64,000 bases of DNA, from assembly GCA_037976565.1 (NCBI GenBank), contig CP137680.1, positions 29,781,694 to 29,845,693 of the forward strand, written 5' to 3'. Both the position numbers and the translations under genes were made by a program. The first letter of the stretch is position 1; each line of letters opens with the position of its first letter. Below the pieces are notes generated by a model that ran no database searches, was not told the DNA's origin, and saw nothing but the letters and a program-made list of their open reading frames with translations. The stretch is from Mesocentrotus franciscanus (taxonomy: Eukaryota; Echinodermata; Echinoidea; Camarodonta; Strongylocentrotidae). This document shows, piece by piece, positions 11,193 through 24,400 of the stretch.

Positions 11193-11274
11193 CAGTGCAG
11201 TGCATGCAGTGCAGTGCATGCAGTGCAGTGCAGTGCATGCAGTGCAGTGCATGCAGTGCAGTGCAGTACAGTAA
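11193..11274. repeat. GCAGT/TGCA microsatellite-like array
   Basis: Alternating GCAGTGCAGT and GCATGCAGT words for about 80 bases; TGCATGCA words make it locally self-complementary. A (GGCC) run follows at 11381-11402. Confidence 0.9.
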
Positions 11275-13170
11275 GTATGTGCAAATTTCTGGCAAAAAAT
11301 TGACGAGTGTGTACGTGTACCGGTTGATATTGTTGCGCGCGCGCGTCGCTTGCGCTTCTTGCTGAAACTGAGCGAATGCCAGGCCGGCCGGCCGGCCGGC
11401 CGCGCATAATTTTTTTTACACAACTGTTTAGCCATTTTCGCGAAAAAATTCAAAGAAGTGCTTTGGTGAAAGAGTCTAAGTCGTCAGCGCACACTTATAG
11501 TCCGGGAGCCAGGGGGGTCAACCTAGCTGGAAAGGAAACCAATTTTCAGATGTAAAGATCGCATAGCTCCATATAACAAATTGACCGTCTGGCATGTTCT
11601 AAGTGGTGGTGTGGCCAGGGGGCGGCCCCCGCCCAAAAAAGCGGCCCTTTTGACGACAAAATAGTATTTTGTAAATAATATTTTAGGAAACCTTCAACCA
11701 CCATGAGTTTGGTGTCATATGAAAGAAAATTAAATTATCTACATTTTGATAGCTATTTCAACGAAATTAGGATTAATTAACATAGCAAATTTAAATAAAA
11801 AAACATGATTTTTGGTGATTTTTTTCGAAATATTGAATTTTATCAAAAAGATTATTTTCCATATATCAAAATCGGAGAAGTGCATTTTTTCATAACTTTC
11901 CAGGAATTTGCTTATGTACAAAGACAATATCCTGTGCAAGGGAGAGGTTTATATATCTTTTCAATAAAAAGTTATAGCAATCCAAAGTTATTGATTTGAT
12001 TTCCACAAAAACAACATTTTTGCCCACATGTGTATTAACTGTATGCATATACGTGCATTAGTGTATTAAGGACCTGTTTGGTGTGTTTACATCGAGTTTT
12101 AAAGATAACTTTTAACTAAAACCTCTAATCACCATGTATTTGGTGTCAAAAGATGGATAATTAAAATACCTTCATCCTGATATCAATTTCAATGAGTGAT
12201 GTAGTGTGTGAAATATAAATTTTGAGCCAAAAAGGTGCTTTATTGTAGATATTCCTCTGATTTTGGCCAGTATCTCGGTATATTAACTGGACAAAAGTGA
12301 TTAGACATTTAGTAGTGCAGAAAGTTCAAAGGATTTGGAGCGCTGAGTGCAATTGATAAGTTCTTCTTCTGTACTCTGGGATGTTTCAGGAAATGTGGAC
12401 ATTGGCAGTTGCCCCCCCCCCACCCGCCCCCTTCCAGCCGGCTTGTCATAATCTTGCCCATGACCAAGACAAGTTAGTGCATCGATCAACATGAATATGG
12501 TATAATATCGCCATGTTTGGTTTAACGGTTTATTTTGCCTGACTACTAAGAAAACATGTGTATGCTTGTAAGCAACACTCCGCATAATTCCTATGGTGAT
12601 TAGATTAGTATGACATAAACTTTTCTCATGAAATAGTTTCGGCTAGGTATGCAAAGTTATTTTTTCTCTCGATTACAAGTAATTCGGTACACAAATCGAA
12701 GGAACATTATGAAACTACTTGATTCGATTGAATCTCAGTTTTAGTCTTTGTGTGTTTCAGATAGGAAGTTCCACAACAACAATTGAGATCAATTTGAAAT
12801 CTTTTCTGCTTAGCCATGAATAACTTAAAATCGTTACTAACTCCTTGAACTCTAAGGATCTCACGATTTGATGATTGGAAAATGTCATTAGGTACCAGCT
12901 TATAATTTTGGTAACACATCACCGTCTACATTAGAGTTCTATCATGCCCGTTGCATAAATCATATATGATCTCATTTTCTTTGTAAATTATAGTTTTGTA
13001 TGCGTTTGTTGGAAAATGACAAATTCCCAAATTTACAGTTAGGCAAGCAAATATGCTTATTTAGAAGCCTTCATATGTCAGGGCCTGCAGAACGGTGGGA
13101 ATAGAGCCCCCCTACTTTTTTTGAAAAGTATGTTAAAGAGAAAAGAAAGAAAGAGCGAAAGAAAGAATAA

Positions 13171-13690
13171 GTGACCTGCCAGTGTCACAAATGAGGTATC
13201 AAAATATGCTCATTTGACCGTAATTAAATGCCTAAAACCCCTGAGCTTACAGGGGGTCCGCCCCCGCCAAGGGCCCTAAGGTGTGCCCCTGGATGCTTTT
13301 CTGATCGTAATTAAATACCTAAAACCCCTGAGCTTCCGGGGGTTCTGCCCCCTAAACCCCTAAGGCGGGCCCCTGGATGCTCTCATCTGACCATAATTAA
13401 ATGCCTAAAACCCATGAGCTTACGGGGGTCCGCCCTGGACCCCACCAAGGGCCCTAAGGTGTGCCCCCGGATGCTTTTCTGACCGTAATTAAATACCTAA
13501 AACCCCTGAGCTTTCGGGGGTTCTGCCCCCTAAACCCCTAAGGCGGGCCCCTGGATGCTCTCATCTGACCATAATTAAATGCCTTAAACCCTGAGCTTTA
13601 TGGGACACAGCCCCCTGGACCCTACTTCAATTAGTGACCTTCCAGTGTCACAAATAAGGTATCGACATATGCTTATCTTACCGTAATTTA
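13171..13690 (+). repeat. Array of the GTGACC...GTCAC / CCGTAATTAAATGCC module, left arm
   Basis: Repeats of a unit containing GTGACCTGCCAGTGTCAC, CCGTAATTAAATGCC, AAACCCCTGAGCTT, a GGGGGT-n-GCCCCC hairpin, and GGGCCCTAAGG...GCCCCTGGATGCT. The GTGAC...GTCAC part is an interrupted palindrome. The same module is in elements J and I. Confidence 0.8.
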
Positions 13691-13984
13691 ATGCCTAAAA
13701 TCCCTGCAGCTTCCGGGGGCTGCCGGGGCAAAGACCCTGGACCCCTCGCCAATTTACGCTCCACTCGCTACGCTCTACCTGATCGTTAATACTCCACTTT
13801 GAAAAACGTTCCGCGGGGCTTGCATGTAACATGTAAGAGTGGTGGTGATGCAAATTTTTCTTCGGCCCCAAAAAAACGTTTTCGCTCATTACACCACTGC
13901 CCCTGAAAGGTGAGCCCCCTGGAATGTTTGCCCCCTCCCCCAATATTTGCCCCGGCGGGGTCAAGGGGCGAAGCCCCCGGAAGC

Positions 13985-14476
13985 TGCAGGGGTTTTAGGC
14001 ATTAAATTCCGGTAAGATAAGCATATTTCGATACCTATTAGTGACCTGCCAGTGTCACAACTAATTAGTTGTGACACTGGCAGGTCACTAATTGAAGTAG
14101 GGTCCAGGGGGCTGTGTCCCATGAAGCTCAGGGTTTAAGGTATTTAATTATGGTCAGATGAGCATTTCAGGGGCCCGTCTGAGGGCCCTTGGTGGGGTCC
14201 AAGGGCGGACCCCCCGTAAGCTCAGGGGTTTTAGGCATGTAATTATGGTCAGATGAGAGCATCCAGGGGCCCGCCTTAGGGGTTTAGGGGGCAGAACCCC
14301 CGGAAGTTCAGGGGTTTTAGGTATTTAATTACGGTCAGAAAAGCATCCAGGGGCACACCTTAGGGCCCTTGGCGGGGTCCAGGGGGCGGACCCCCTGTAA
14401 GCTCAGGGGCTTTAGGCATTTAATTACGGTCAAATGAGCATATTTTGATACCTCATTTGTGACACTGGCAGGTCAC
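13985..14476 (-). repeat. Module array, right arm of the foldback
   Basis: Inverted counterpart of the left-arm array. It includes a back-to-back pair at about 14040-14092, where GTGACCTGCCAGTGTCAC meets its own inverse around ACTAATTAGT, a perfect local palindrome. Confidence 0.8.
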
Positions 14477-16320
14477 TCATTCTTTCTTTCGCTCTTTCTT
14501 TCTTTTTCTCTTTAACATACTTTTTCAAAAAAGTGAGGGGGGGGGGCTCTATCCCCACCGTTCTGCAGGCCCTGACATGAAGGCTTCTAAATAAGCATAT
14601 TTGCTTTCCTAACTGTAAATTTGGGAATTTGTCATTTTCCAACAAACGCATACAAAAGTATAATTTACAAAGAAAATGAGACCATATGATTTATGCAACG
14701 GACATGATAGAACTGTAATGTATAGACGGTGATGTGTTACCAAAATTATAAGCTGGTACCTAATGACATTTTCCAATCATCAAATCGTGAGATCCTTAGA
14801 AGTTCAAGGAGTTAGTAACGATTTTAAGTTATTCATGGCTAAGCAGAAAAGATTTCAAATTGATCTCAATTGTTGTTGTGGAACTTCCTATTTGAAACAC
14901 ACAAAGACTAAAACTGAGATTCAATCGAATCAAGTAGTTTCATAATGTTCCTTCGATTTGTGTACCGAATTACTTGTAATCGAGAGAAAAAATAACTTTG
15001 CATACCTAGCCGAAACTATTTCATGAGAAAAGTTTATGTCATTCTAATCTAATCACAATAGGAATTATGCGGAGTATTGGTTGCCTTCAAGCATACACAT
15101 GTTTTCTTAGTAGTCAGGCAAAATAAACCATTAAACCAAAGTTAACATGGCGATATTATATCATATTCATGTTGATCGATGCACTAACTTGTCTTGGTCA
15201 TGGGCAAGATTATGACAAGCGGCTGGAAGGGGGCGGGGATGGGGGAGGCAACTGCCAATGTCCACATTTCCTGAAACATCCCAGAGTACAGAAGAAGAAC
15301 TTATCAATTGCACTCAGCGCTCCAAATCCTTTGAACTTTCTGCACTACTAAATGTCTAATCACTTTTGTCCAGTTAATATACCGAGATACTGGCCAAAAT
15401 CAGAGGAATATCTACAATAAAGCACCTTTTTGGCTCAAAATATATATTTCACACACCAATACATCACTCATTGAAATTGATATCAGGTTGAAGGTATTTT
15501 AATTATCCATCTTTTGACACCAAATACATGGTGATTAGAGGTTTTAGCTAAAAGTTATCTTTAAAACTCGATGTAAACACACCGAACAGGTCCTTAATAC
15601 ACTAATGCACGTATATGCATACAGTTAATACACATGTGGGCAAAAATGTTGTTTTTGTGGAAATCAAATCAATAACTTTGGATTGCTATAACTTTTTATT
15701 GAAAAGATATATAAACCTCTCCCTTGCACAGGATATTGTCTTTGTACATAAGCAAATTCCTGGAAAGTTATTAAAAAATGCACTTCTCCGATTTCGATAT
15801 ATGGAAACTAATCTTTTTTGATAAAATTCAATATTTCGAAAAAAATCACCAAAAATCATGTTTTTTACTTAAATTTGCGATGTTAATTAATCCTAATTTC
15901 GTTGAAATAGGTATCAAAATGTAGATAATTTAATTGTCTTTCTTATGACATCACACTCAGGGTGGTTCAAGGTTTCCTTAAAATATTATTTACAAAATAC
16001 TATTTTGTCGTCAAAAGGGCCGCTTTTTTGGGCGGGGGCCGCCCCCTGGCCACACCACCACTTAGAACATGCCAGACGGTCAATTTGTTATATGGAGCTA
16101 TGCGATCTTTACGTCTGTGCACATGAAAATTGGTTTCCTTTCCAGCTAGGTTGACCCCCCTGGCTCCCGTACTATTTACCATCACCAGCAGCAATATACA
16201 GTAGTACAAACACGTACACCCAGGGAAGGGAAGATGCAGCAAGCGCAGAAAAGGGAATAAAAAGAAACACGTAAGGAGAGTGGAGAGGATATGGAGAAGG
16301 TTAAACAAAGAAAACCATGA

Positions 16321-18473
16321 CTAAAGAGAAGAGGATAGATTGAAGGAGAAACAAAGAACTACAAAAGGAAAGAGAAGAGGGTAGATTAAAGGAAAAACAA
16401 GGGAATGTTTAACGAAAGAGAAGAGGATAGATTGAAGGAAGAACAAAGAAATACATGACGGAAGAGAAGAGGATAGATCTAAGAAAAAATAATGAAATAC
16501 ATAACGAAGGAGAAAAGGATAGATTGAAGGAGAAACAAAGAAACACATGACGAAAGAGAAGCTCGGATAGATAGAAGGAAAAACAAAGAAATACATAAAG
16601 AAAGAGAAGAGGGTAAATTGAAGTAGAAACAAAGAAATACATGACGAAAGAGAAGAGGAAAGATTGAAGGAGAAACAAAGAAATACACAAGGAAAGAGAA
16701 GAGAGTGGATTAAAGTAGAAACAAAGAAATACATGACGAAAGAGAAGAGGATAGATTGAAGGAGAAACAAAGAAATACATAAAGAAAGAGAAGAGGATAA
16801 ATTGAAGTAGAAACAAAGAAATACATGACGAAAGAGAAGAGGAAAGATTGAAGGAGAAACAAAGAAATACATAAGGAAAGAGAAGAGAGTGGATTAAAGT
16901 AGAAACAAAGAAATACATAACCAAAGAGAAGAGGATAGATTGAAGGAAAAACAAAGAAATACATAACGGAAGAAAAGAGGATAGATTAAGGGAGAAACAA
17001 ATAAATACATGACGATAAAGAGAGGATAGATTAAAGGAAAAACAAAGAAAAACATGACGAAAGAGAAGAGGATAGATTGAAGTAGAAACAAAGAAATACA
17101 TGACGAAAAAGAAGAGGATAGATTTAAGTAGAAACAAAGAAATACATAACGAAAGAGAAGAGGATAGATTGAATTAGAAACGAAGAAATAGATAACGAAA
17201 AAGAAAAGGATAGATTGAAGGAGAAACAAAGAAAAACATAACGAAAAAGAAAAGGATAGATTGAAGGAAGAACAAGAAAAAGAACATGAAGAAAGAGAAG
17301 AGGATAGATTGAAGGAGAAACAAGGAAATACATAACGAAAGAGAAGAGGATAAATTGAAGGAGAAACAAAGAAATACATGACGAAAAAGAAGAGGATAGA
17401 TTGAAGTAGAAACAAAGAAATACATGACGAAAAAGAAGAGGATAGATTAAAGTAGAAACAAAGAAATACATAACGAAAGAGAAGAGGATAGATTGAATTA
17501 GAAACGAAGAAATACATGACAAAAAAGAAGAGGATAGATTAAAGTAGAAACAAAGAAATACATAACGAAAGAGAAGAGGATAGATTGAATTAGAAACGAA
17601 GAAATACATAACGAAAAAGAAAAGGATAGATTGAAGGAGAAACAAAGAAATACATAACGAAAAAGAAAAGAATAGATTGAAGGAAGAACAAGGAAATACA
17701 AAACGAAAGAGAAAATGATAGATTGAAGGAGAAACAAGGAAATACATAACGAAAGAGAAGAGGATAAATTGAAGGAGAAACAAAGAAATACATGACGAAA
17801 AAGAAGAGGATAGATTGAAGTAGAAACAAAGAAATACATGACGAAAAAGAAGAGGATAGATTAAAGTAGAAACAAAGAAATACATAACGAAAGAGAAGAG
17901 GATAGATTGAATTAGAAACGAAGAAATACATAACGAAAAAGAAAAGGATAGATTGAAGGAGAAACAAAGAAATACATAACGAAAAGAAAAGGATAGATTG
18001 AAGGAAGAACAAGGAAATACATAACGAAAGAGAAGAGGATAGATTGAAGGAGAAACAAAGAAATACATAACGAAAGAGAAGAGGATAGATTGAAGGAAGA
18101 ACAAGGAAATACATAACGAAAGAGAAGAGGATAGATTGAAGGAGAAACAAAGAAATAAATAAAGAAAGAGAAGAGGATAAATTGAAGTAGAAACAAAGAA
18201 ATACATGACGAAAGAGAAAAGGATAGATTGAAGGAGAAACAAAGAAATACATAAAGAAAGAGAAGAGGATAAATTGAAGTAGAAACAAAGAAATACATGA
18301 CGAAAGAGAAAAGGATAGATTGAAGGAGAAACAAAGAAATACATAACGAAAAAGAAAAGGATAGATTGAAGGAGAAACAAAGAAATACATAAAGAAAGAG
18401 AAGAGGATAAATTGAAGGAAGAACAAGGAAATACATAACGAAAGAGAAGAGGATAGATTGAAGGAGAAACAAA
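16321..18473 (-). repeat. 46-bp satellite array, first part
   Basis: Tandem monomers of 46 bp on the consensus AGGATAGATTGAAGGAGAAA + CAAAGAAATACATAACGAAA + GAGAAG, with recurring variants (GTAGAAAC, GAAGAACAAGG, ATAAATTG). The plus strand is purine-rich. All three minus-strand frames are open for hundreds of codons because the monomer lacks stops in every phase and 46 is not a multiple of three. The hydrophobic conceptual proteins are therefore by-products. The array continues at 25391 after the interruption by element H. Confidence 0.95.
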
Positions 18474-19187
18474 CACTGCAAAAACCAGGGTGTAAAATTT
18501 CTAACACCAGTATGGTATTGAATTTTTTTGACACCATTGGTGTTATTTTTAACACCGGTCAGATTTAAGCATGCATTAATAATTACTGGGTGTTAAGTAA
18601 CATGGTGTTGTTTATGCTTGGTGTTGAAAGTATCATCACGTGATTTCGTTTAAGGCGGTTGATTGGTCGAATAAGTTTTCACAAAGTGTACGCGCGCTTA
18701 ATGATTACTTTACACGTGTTCACAGAAAAATACATTTATCATGATTTGTTAAGCAAATTATGACAATGCACATCAATTTTGTGATTTGTATTTTCCTTTG
18801 GCAATTATTGACCAATAGATTATATGTCCGATCTTGTTACAATTATATTAACGTTTTAGCAATAGATATATTGATTATATGATTACTAACCAAGAAACAA
18901 CATGCATGTTTATTATATATATATGTGTACCAGCCTGTACCACATACATGTTAATCTTGAATTTACTTCAAATGATCTATGTGATGGAGTTAATGCAATG
19001 GAGATTAGAATATACATTAACAATACATGCGGACGTAACATGACGTAATTTTTTTTCGGCTCTGGATCCACCACCTTTTTCACCATTATTCAGCGTTACT
19101 TGGGAACTTAACTAACTCACTTTCTTCACCCAGTGAACGTTACTTGTTCAAGGACGACTTTCATGTCAGAATCGTTTGCCAAAGCCC

Positions 19188-20048
19188 ATGGAAAGGAATT
19201 ACAATTTGAGAAGCAAAACGATGTCAACTGAGAAAGCGCAGAACGTCGTGAGCAGCCAACGCTCTAAATCACGCACGCAGCACACACCCGCTGCTATGTC
19301 GGACAATCCATCGCAGCCTACCGGTGCTGAAAAGGAGTTCACAATGGCTGACATCATGAGATCGGTAAAGCAGTCTGAGGCCAAGGTATGTGAAAAACTT
19401 GATCAAGTGCAGTTAGATCTTACTATAATTAAGAAGAAAGTGGGTGAGCTGGAAGTGTCAGTGGCAGATAACTCCGCTCGGGTTTTTGACATCGAAAAGG
19501 AAAAGTTGCCTCAACTTGAAAGCAAATTGAGGGAGAAAATCGACCTACTAGAGAAGAAAATGATAGAATCTGAGATTTATCAGAGGAAAAGTAATCTTTT
19601 GTTCTACGGGGTGCAAAAGTCAGGCAACGAAAACGTATACAATGTGCTCAGAGAAACATTTGTGACCCTTGGCATTGAAAAGGGAGAAGCAGATGCCATT
19701 TGCTTGGTAAACGCGCACCGACTCCCCCAGCGAGCTGCCACAAATGATGCCCCGCCACCTATAATTGCCAAATTCGTTTACATGGCCCAACGAAATCGTG
19801 TTCTGGCAGCTTTTGAAGACGACTTTTCACGCGCTACGCGCAGAGAAGCAGGTGGTAACGTGCTCAAGATCGCGGTGCGAACCGACCTTCCTCCAGCATT
19901 GAAGACCAAGCGTTATCAACTCTCGAGAATTGCGTTCAAGCTGAGAAAGGAAAACAACCTATCGACCAAAATAGCGGTAGTAGGGATCGACGTCGTTCTG
20001 TTCCAAAGAGAGAAGGGCACAAAGAAATGGAACATACACCAAGGTTAA
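19188..20048 (+). CDS. LINE ORF1, L1ORF1p-like RNA-binding protein
   Basis: An intact frame of about 286 residues from the first in-frame ATG (MERNYNLRSK). The order is a basic Ser/Thr-rich N-terminus, a long coiled coil (about residues 60-135, with heptad-like L/V/I spacing), an RRM-like segment beginning around SNLLFYGVQ, and a C-terminal part rich in R/L/K (LPPALKTKRYQLSRIAFKLR). This arrangement is that of transposase_22/L1ORF1p-type ORF1 proteins, which trimerise and bind element RNA in the ribonucleoprotein. It is 1.36 kb upstream of ORF2 on the same strand. No stop or frameshift interrupts it. Family placement is by architecture, not by search. Confidence 0.75.
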   Translation: MERNYNLRSKTMSTEKAQNVVSSQRSKSRTQHTPAAMSDNPSQPTGAEKEFTMADIMRSVKQSEAKVCEKLDQVQLDLTIIKKKVGELEVSVADNSARVFDIEKEKLPQLESKLREKIDLLEKKMIESEIYQRKSNLLFYGVQKSGNENVYNVLRETFVTLGIEKGEADAICLVNAHRLPQRAATNDAPPPIIAKFVYMAQRNRVLAAFEDDFSRATRREAGGNVLKIAVRTDLPPALKTKRYQLSRIAFKLRKENNLSTKIAVVGIDVVLFQREKGTKKWNIHQG

Positions 20049-21408
20049 CCATTATCATCTCACGAAACAGATTTTGCTCCTTATATTTGATTAGCTTTCA
20101 AGGGCAGTTCAGGATTTCTGTTGTATAATGTCAAAAATATTTTTGTGTGAAAATACAACGTATATCATGTGACTTATGTATTTCCGTGCATGCAAAAACA
20201 TGCCATTCTTTTGTTTATGACTACTCTAGGTGATCTCTTTTTATTTTCTTGTTTATTTGCAGGCAGCGCAAACTTGCCTTTTCACAAAATATTCTTCAAG
20301 TTATTCGCGCTTGTATACAGTGTTTTTTCCCTCGCATTCTAGTGTAGTCCCATGTCTTTCTGAATTGCCCATACACTACAGTAACCTTATCTTTTTTCTT
20401 CTTATTTTCATGTCTAAGCTACTCTTTCCTTTTTGTATATAATTTTGTACATCAGGTTCATTGCTTGACCCAGTGTGCAACTAGCGTACAATGCCAGCAG
20501 TCAATGTGTACATTCCACTGCACCTGTTCACTTCGCTGAAATATGTGTTTTGTTATGTACTTTTTATATTTGACTATGGATGTGTGTTTCCCCACACACT
20601 GTTACTTACTCTCAATTTGCATTCCAAGGACATGAGTACAATTCATTCCTCCCGATGCATTTTATGTTGGCTCGACGTTGATTATTTATGTACAGCCTTA
20701 TTATGAACACGTTTTGGTCGACAGAGTGCTACACATGTCTGATAGCTATCAAAAATAAAAACAGACAACATGTATTATTTTACTGTCTGTCTGCAGTTGT
20801 GCTCTGGTTAATCTATTTAACTGTAAGTTAAAAATCAACCACTGCTTTGACCCGATCACTTTTATCCAACAATATGTATTAATTATGTATAATTTATTGT
20901 ATAAATGTTGAGCTTGTTCATCACTTCGAACGTATTGAGCAATTTCCCTCGTGATATCGTTTGTTCAGTGGTTATGGCACTCTCTTGATTCACGTAAGCT
21001 GGATGATTGTGTTTATGCTGTGTACATAAAAGATACTATAATTGTCCCTATAGCGCATCGATTTAAATTTTGCATTTATTCTTTTTCTGGTGGTGGCCAG
21101 ATGAGCCCCCCAAGGCTATTTCTCATGTTTGCCTCAAGCTATCATATGTTAAGTGTTGTATGTTGTTTTATGTTTATTATTTTAATTATTGTCTTGTCTA
21201 TTGTTTTCTGTATGTCTCAATGTGTGTTTCTTTATTATCATGTTTCTTACTATTTTTCATTACCCACATCTAGTCTTTTATTTTCCTCATTCTCTTTCAA
21301 TCTTTTTCTATTCTTTCACCTCCCTCCCTCTTCTACTTTCTCTCTAACTGGATGCCCTCTTATAATACCCGCTGCCAGAATGTCGGCGATTACGCTTGAT
21401 ATCACAAC
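20049..21408 (+). other. Long inter-ORF spacer of the LINE
   Basis: AT/T-rich sequence between ORF1 and ORF2. Open frames here are short and lack domains. It may be element sequence, degraded coding sequence, or a further insertion without visible ends. Confidence 0.4.
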
Positions 21409-24400
21409 ATGATGGCGTCCCAAGAAAATGCTCCTTTCTACTCCTTGGACGATGACGAATTTTTTGATGCCGTCACCACTAATCAAAACCTAAATGTGTC
21501 TGATTCTTTATACACTTCTTTTGATGAATCGGTTGCACAGGCAATGAATTCACGATATGCTAATTATGATCATGACTTTGATCCAAATGATGATACTTAC
21601 CGATATGGACCTTCGCTGTATTATACAGATAGACAAATTGCGTCTATATCTCAAAGTCGAGACGGCGATGATTTTTCACTGATACACTGCAATATTCGCA
21701 GTGCAACTAAAAATTTCGATGATCTACGAGCCTTATTATTTACTACAAAACAACGTTTTTCTGCGATTGGTGTGACCGAAACCTGGTTTGTTGACGACAT
21801 GTCTTCTTCCATATGCTCACTACCAGGTTATGATATTATTACAAATAATAGATTAGATCGGTCCGGAGGTGGTGTCGCCATGTATATGTCTCAAGAATAT
21901 GAATATAAGCTACAACCAGAATTAAATCGTATGGAAAATTTCATTGAGACGGTATTTGTTGAAGTCATTGTGCCAAACAATAAAAACATTCTAATAGGAA
22001 CAATGTATAGACCTCCAAATTCGAGCCAAGACGATTTCTCTCGTGTTTTCCATGAATTATTACTGCATCCATTAATGTTAAATAAAACGTGTTTCCTTTT
22101 AGGAGATTATAACATAAATTTATTGAACAACGCCACTGATACATTTGTCCAAAATTTTGTCGACACCCTCCTTACAGCCAGTTTTCTACCACTTATAACT
22201 AAGCCAACGAGGGTTACAGAAAACACTGCTACTCTTATTGATAATATTTTAACAAATGCTAATTTTTTCCAAAATCAGGTATAATCTTGTCTGAAATCTC
22301 AGACCATTTCCCATTTTTACTCAATTTCCAATTAAAAAAAATTCGCTGATGCATCCCAATGTCGAAGTTAAAAAACGTGATTTTTCTGAAGAAAATATTG
22401 ATAGGTTTGGACAAATACTCGGAACTACTGACTGGTCAGTGATATATCAAATTGATAATGTTGATCAATCTTTAGACACTTTTATGGATCTTTTAAAAGA
22501 TGCTTTTGATACTTGTTTTCCAGCTAGTAATAAAAAACGTAGTTACAAAAGACTCCTAGGAATCCCTGGGTAACGCAAGCTCTTTTACGTTCAATAAATC
22601 GAAAAACAATTTATATTTAAAGTATAAATTTAAGTTATTGGATAAAGATAAGATAAAATATACGGAATATAAGAACATATTGGTTACTACTTTGAGGAAA
22701 GCTAAACAAAAGTATTTTTGTAAGCAGTTTGAACTGTATAAAAATGACCTTAAAAATACTTGGAAGGTTATCAAAAGTGTTATACACGGGAAAAGCAAGA
22801 CTTCCACAATTAAAAAGATTAAAGTTAATAATGAAGTTATTGATAATACCGAACTAATCTCGGAAAATTTTAATGATTATTTTTCAAATATTGGTCTCAA
22901 CCTGGCCCAAAAATACCAGACTCAAATAAGCATTTCACTGACTTCCTTGGAACCCCAAATTCACTTTCTATATATTTTACACCAATTTTTGAAAGTGAAA
23001 TTATAAACATAATTAACGGATTGAAGAATAAGCGGAGTTCTGGACATGATGAAATAAGCAATTACCTCCTGAAAAAAATAACCCTTGATATTGTCCAACC
23101 TTTAGTTTATATTTTCAATCTATCGCTTACAACTGGGGTGGTGCCTCAATCGATGAAATTGGCAAAAGTTGTTCCTGTCTTCAAGAAAGGAGATCCTTTA
23201 GAGTTAGGAAACTACAGACCTATTTCCTTGCTGACATCCTTATCTAAAGTTCTTGAAAAAATTGTATATGCTCGTACTGTAAAATTCTTTTGTGCTAGTA
23301 ATATTTTCTATCAGGCACAGTTTGGCTTCCGTGAAAAGCATAGTACAACACATGCCCTTTTGACTCTAATAAATAAGGTGGCTCGCTCTATTGACAATTT
23401 CGAACATACGGTGGGGGTTTTCTTGGACTTCTAAGGCGTTTGATACGATAAATCACGAAATTCTTCTTTACAAACTTTCTAACTACGGAATCAGAGGATT
23501 ACCCTTAGAGTGGTTCAAGAACTACCTCCACAATAGAAACCAATACGTTCTCATAGACGATGCACATTCTTCTATAAAGACCATTGAATGTGGCGTGCCT
23601 CAGGGTTCTATATTAGGTCCGTTACTTTTTATTGTTTATATTAATGATTTTTACTTGTCTTCAACAACCCTGTCTTTTCTTTTGTTTGCTGACGACTCTA
23701 ACATTTTCTTTTCTCACAAAGACCCTGATATTTTACTGAGAACGGTTAACTCTCAATTACGAGAAGTTGCTGACTGGATCAAGGCAAATAAATTGTCATT
23801 GAATTTACAAAAAACCAATTATATGCTTTTTAGTAATATTATTGATAACTTAACAGGAAATATTGTACTTGATAATACTGTCATACAAAAAGTCTCTTCT
23901 ACGAAGTTCCTGGGAATAATAGTAGATGATAAACTTTCATGGAAGCTGCAGGTTGATAATGTTTGTAAAATCATCTCTAGAAATATTGGTATTTTGAACA
24001 AGGTAAGATTGTTTTTTCCATCTCGTATACTGCTTAATTTATACTCAACTTTGGTACTTCCTTACTTAAATTATGGAATACTTGCGTGGGGCACCTGTGG
24101 AAATACTCAACTCAATAGAATTTTACTATTGCAAAGAAAGCAATGCGAATCATTTGTCACACCAATTTTCGCGCTCATACTAATGAACTCTTTCACTCAA
24201 ACAATGTTTTGAAGATTCATGACTTATTTTCCTATAACTTGGGTATATTTATGTATACACTAGAAAAAAATGAATTGCCACAAGTTCTCTCAAATATGTT
24301 TAACAAAAATACTGAATTTCATAGTTATCCCACGAGAATAGCAAAATGTTATCACCTACCAAAGCCAAGAACGGTATTTTCTAGCAGGATTTTCACTTTC

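Larger units (their letters stand above)
11503..16169. mobile_element. 4.67-kb foldback element with about 2.2-kb inverted arms
   Basis: The left end CGGGAGCCAGGGGGGTC is mirrored at 16169 by GACCCCCCTGGCTCCCG. The correspondence continues essentially without a break: 11521-11700 with 15970-16150, 12301-12585 with 15080-15361, 12700-12950 with 14700-14960, and module blocks 13171-13690 with 13985-14476. Arms differ by scattered substitutions and small indels, so they are real diverged copies. The centre (about 13690-13985) contains CACTTTGAAAAACG-type sequence also seen in element J. No transposase is recognised. No convincing TSD was found. Confidence 0.85.

Noticed and set aside
11133..11453. 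Cys/His-rich minus-strand frame (CTALHCMHC repeats)
   Set aside because: Translation of the GCAGT/TGCA microsatellite.
12301..15361. Mirror-image frames at 12301-12585 and 15169-15351
   Set aside because: They are the two arms of the foldback and share no recognisable domain; not conserved as frames between the arms.
16321..18555. Several long minus-strand frames (up to 450 codons) of hydrophobic protein
   Set aside because: They are translations of the 46-bp satellite in all three frames, with no start context, domain or unique sequence.
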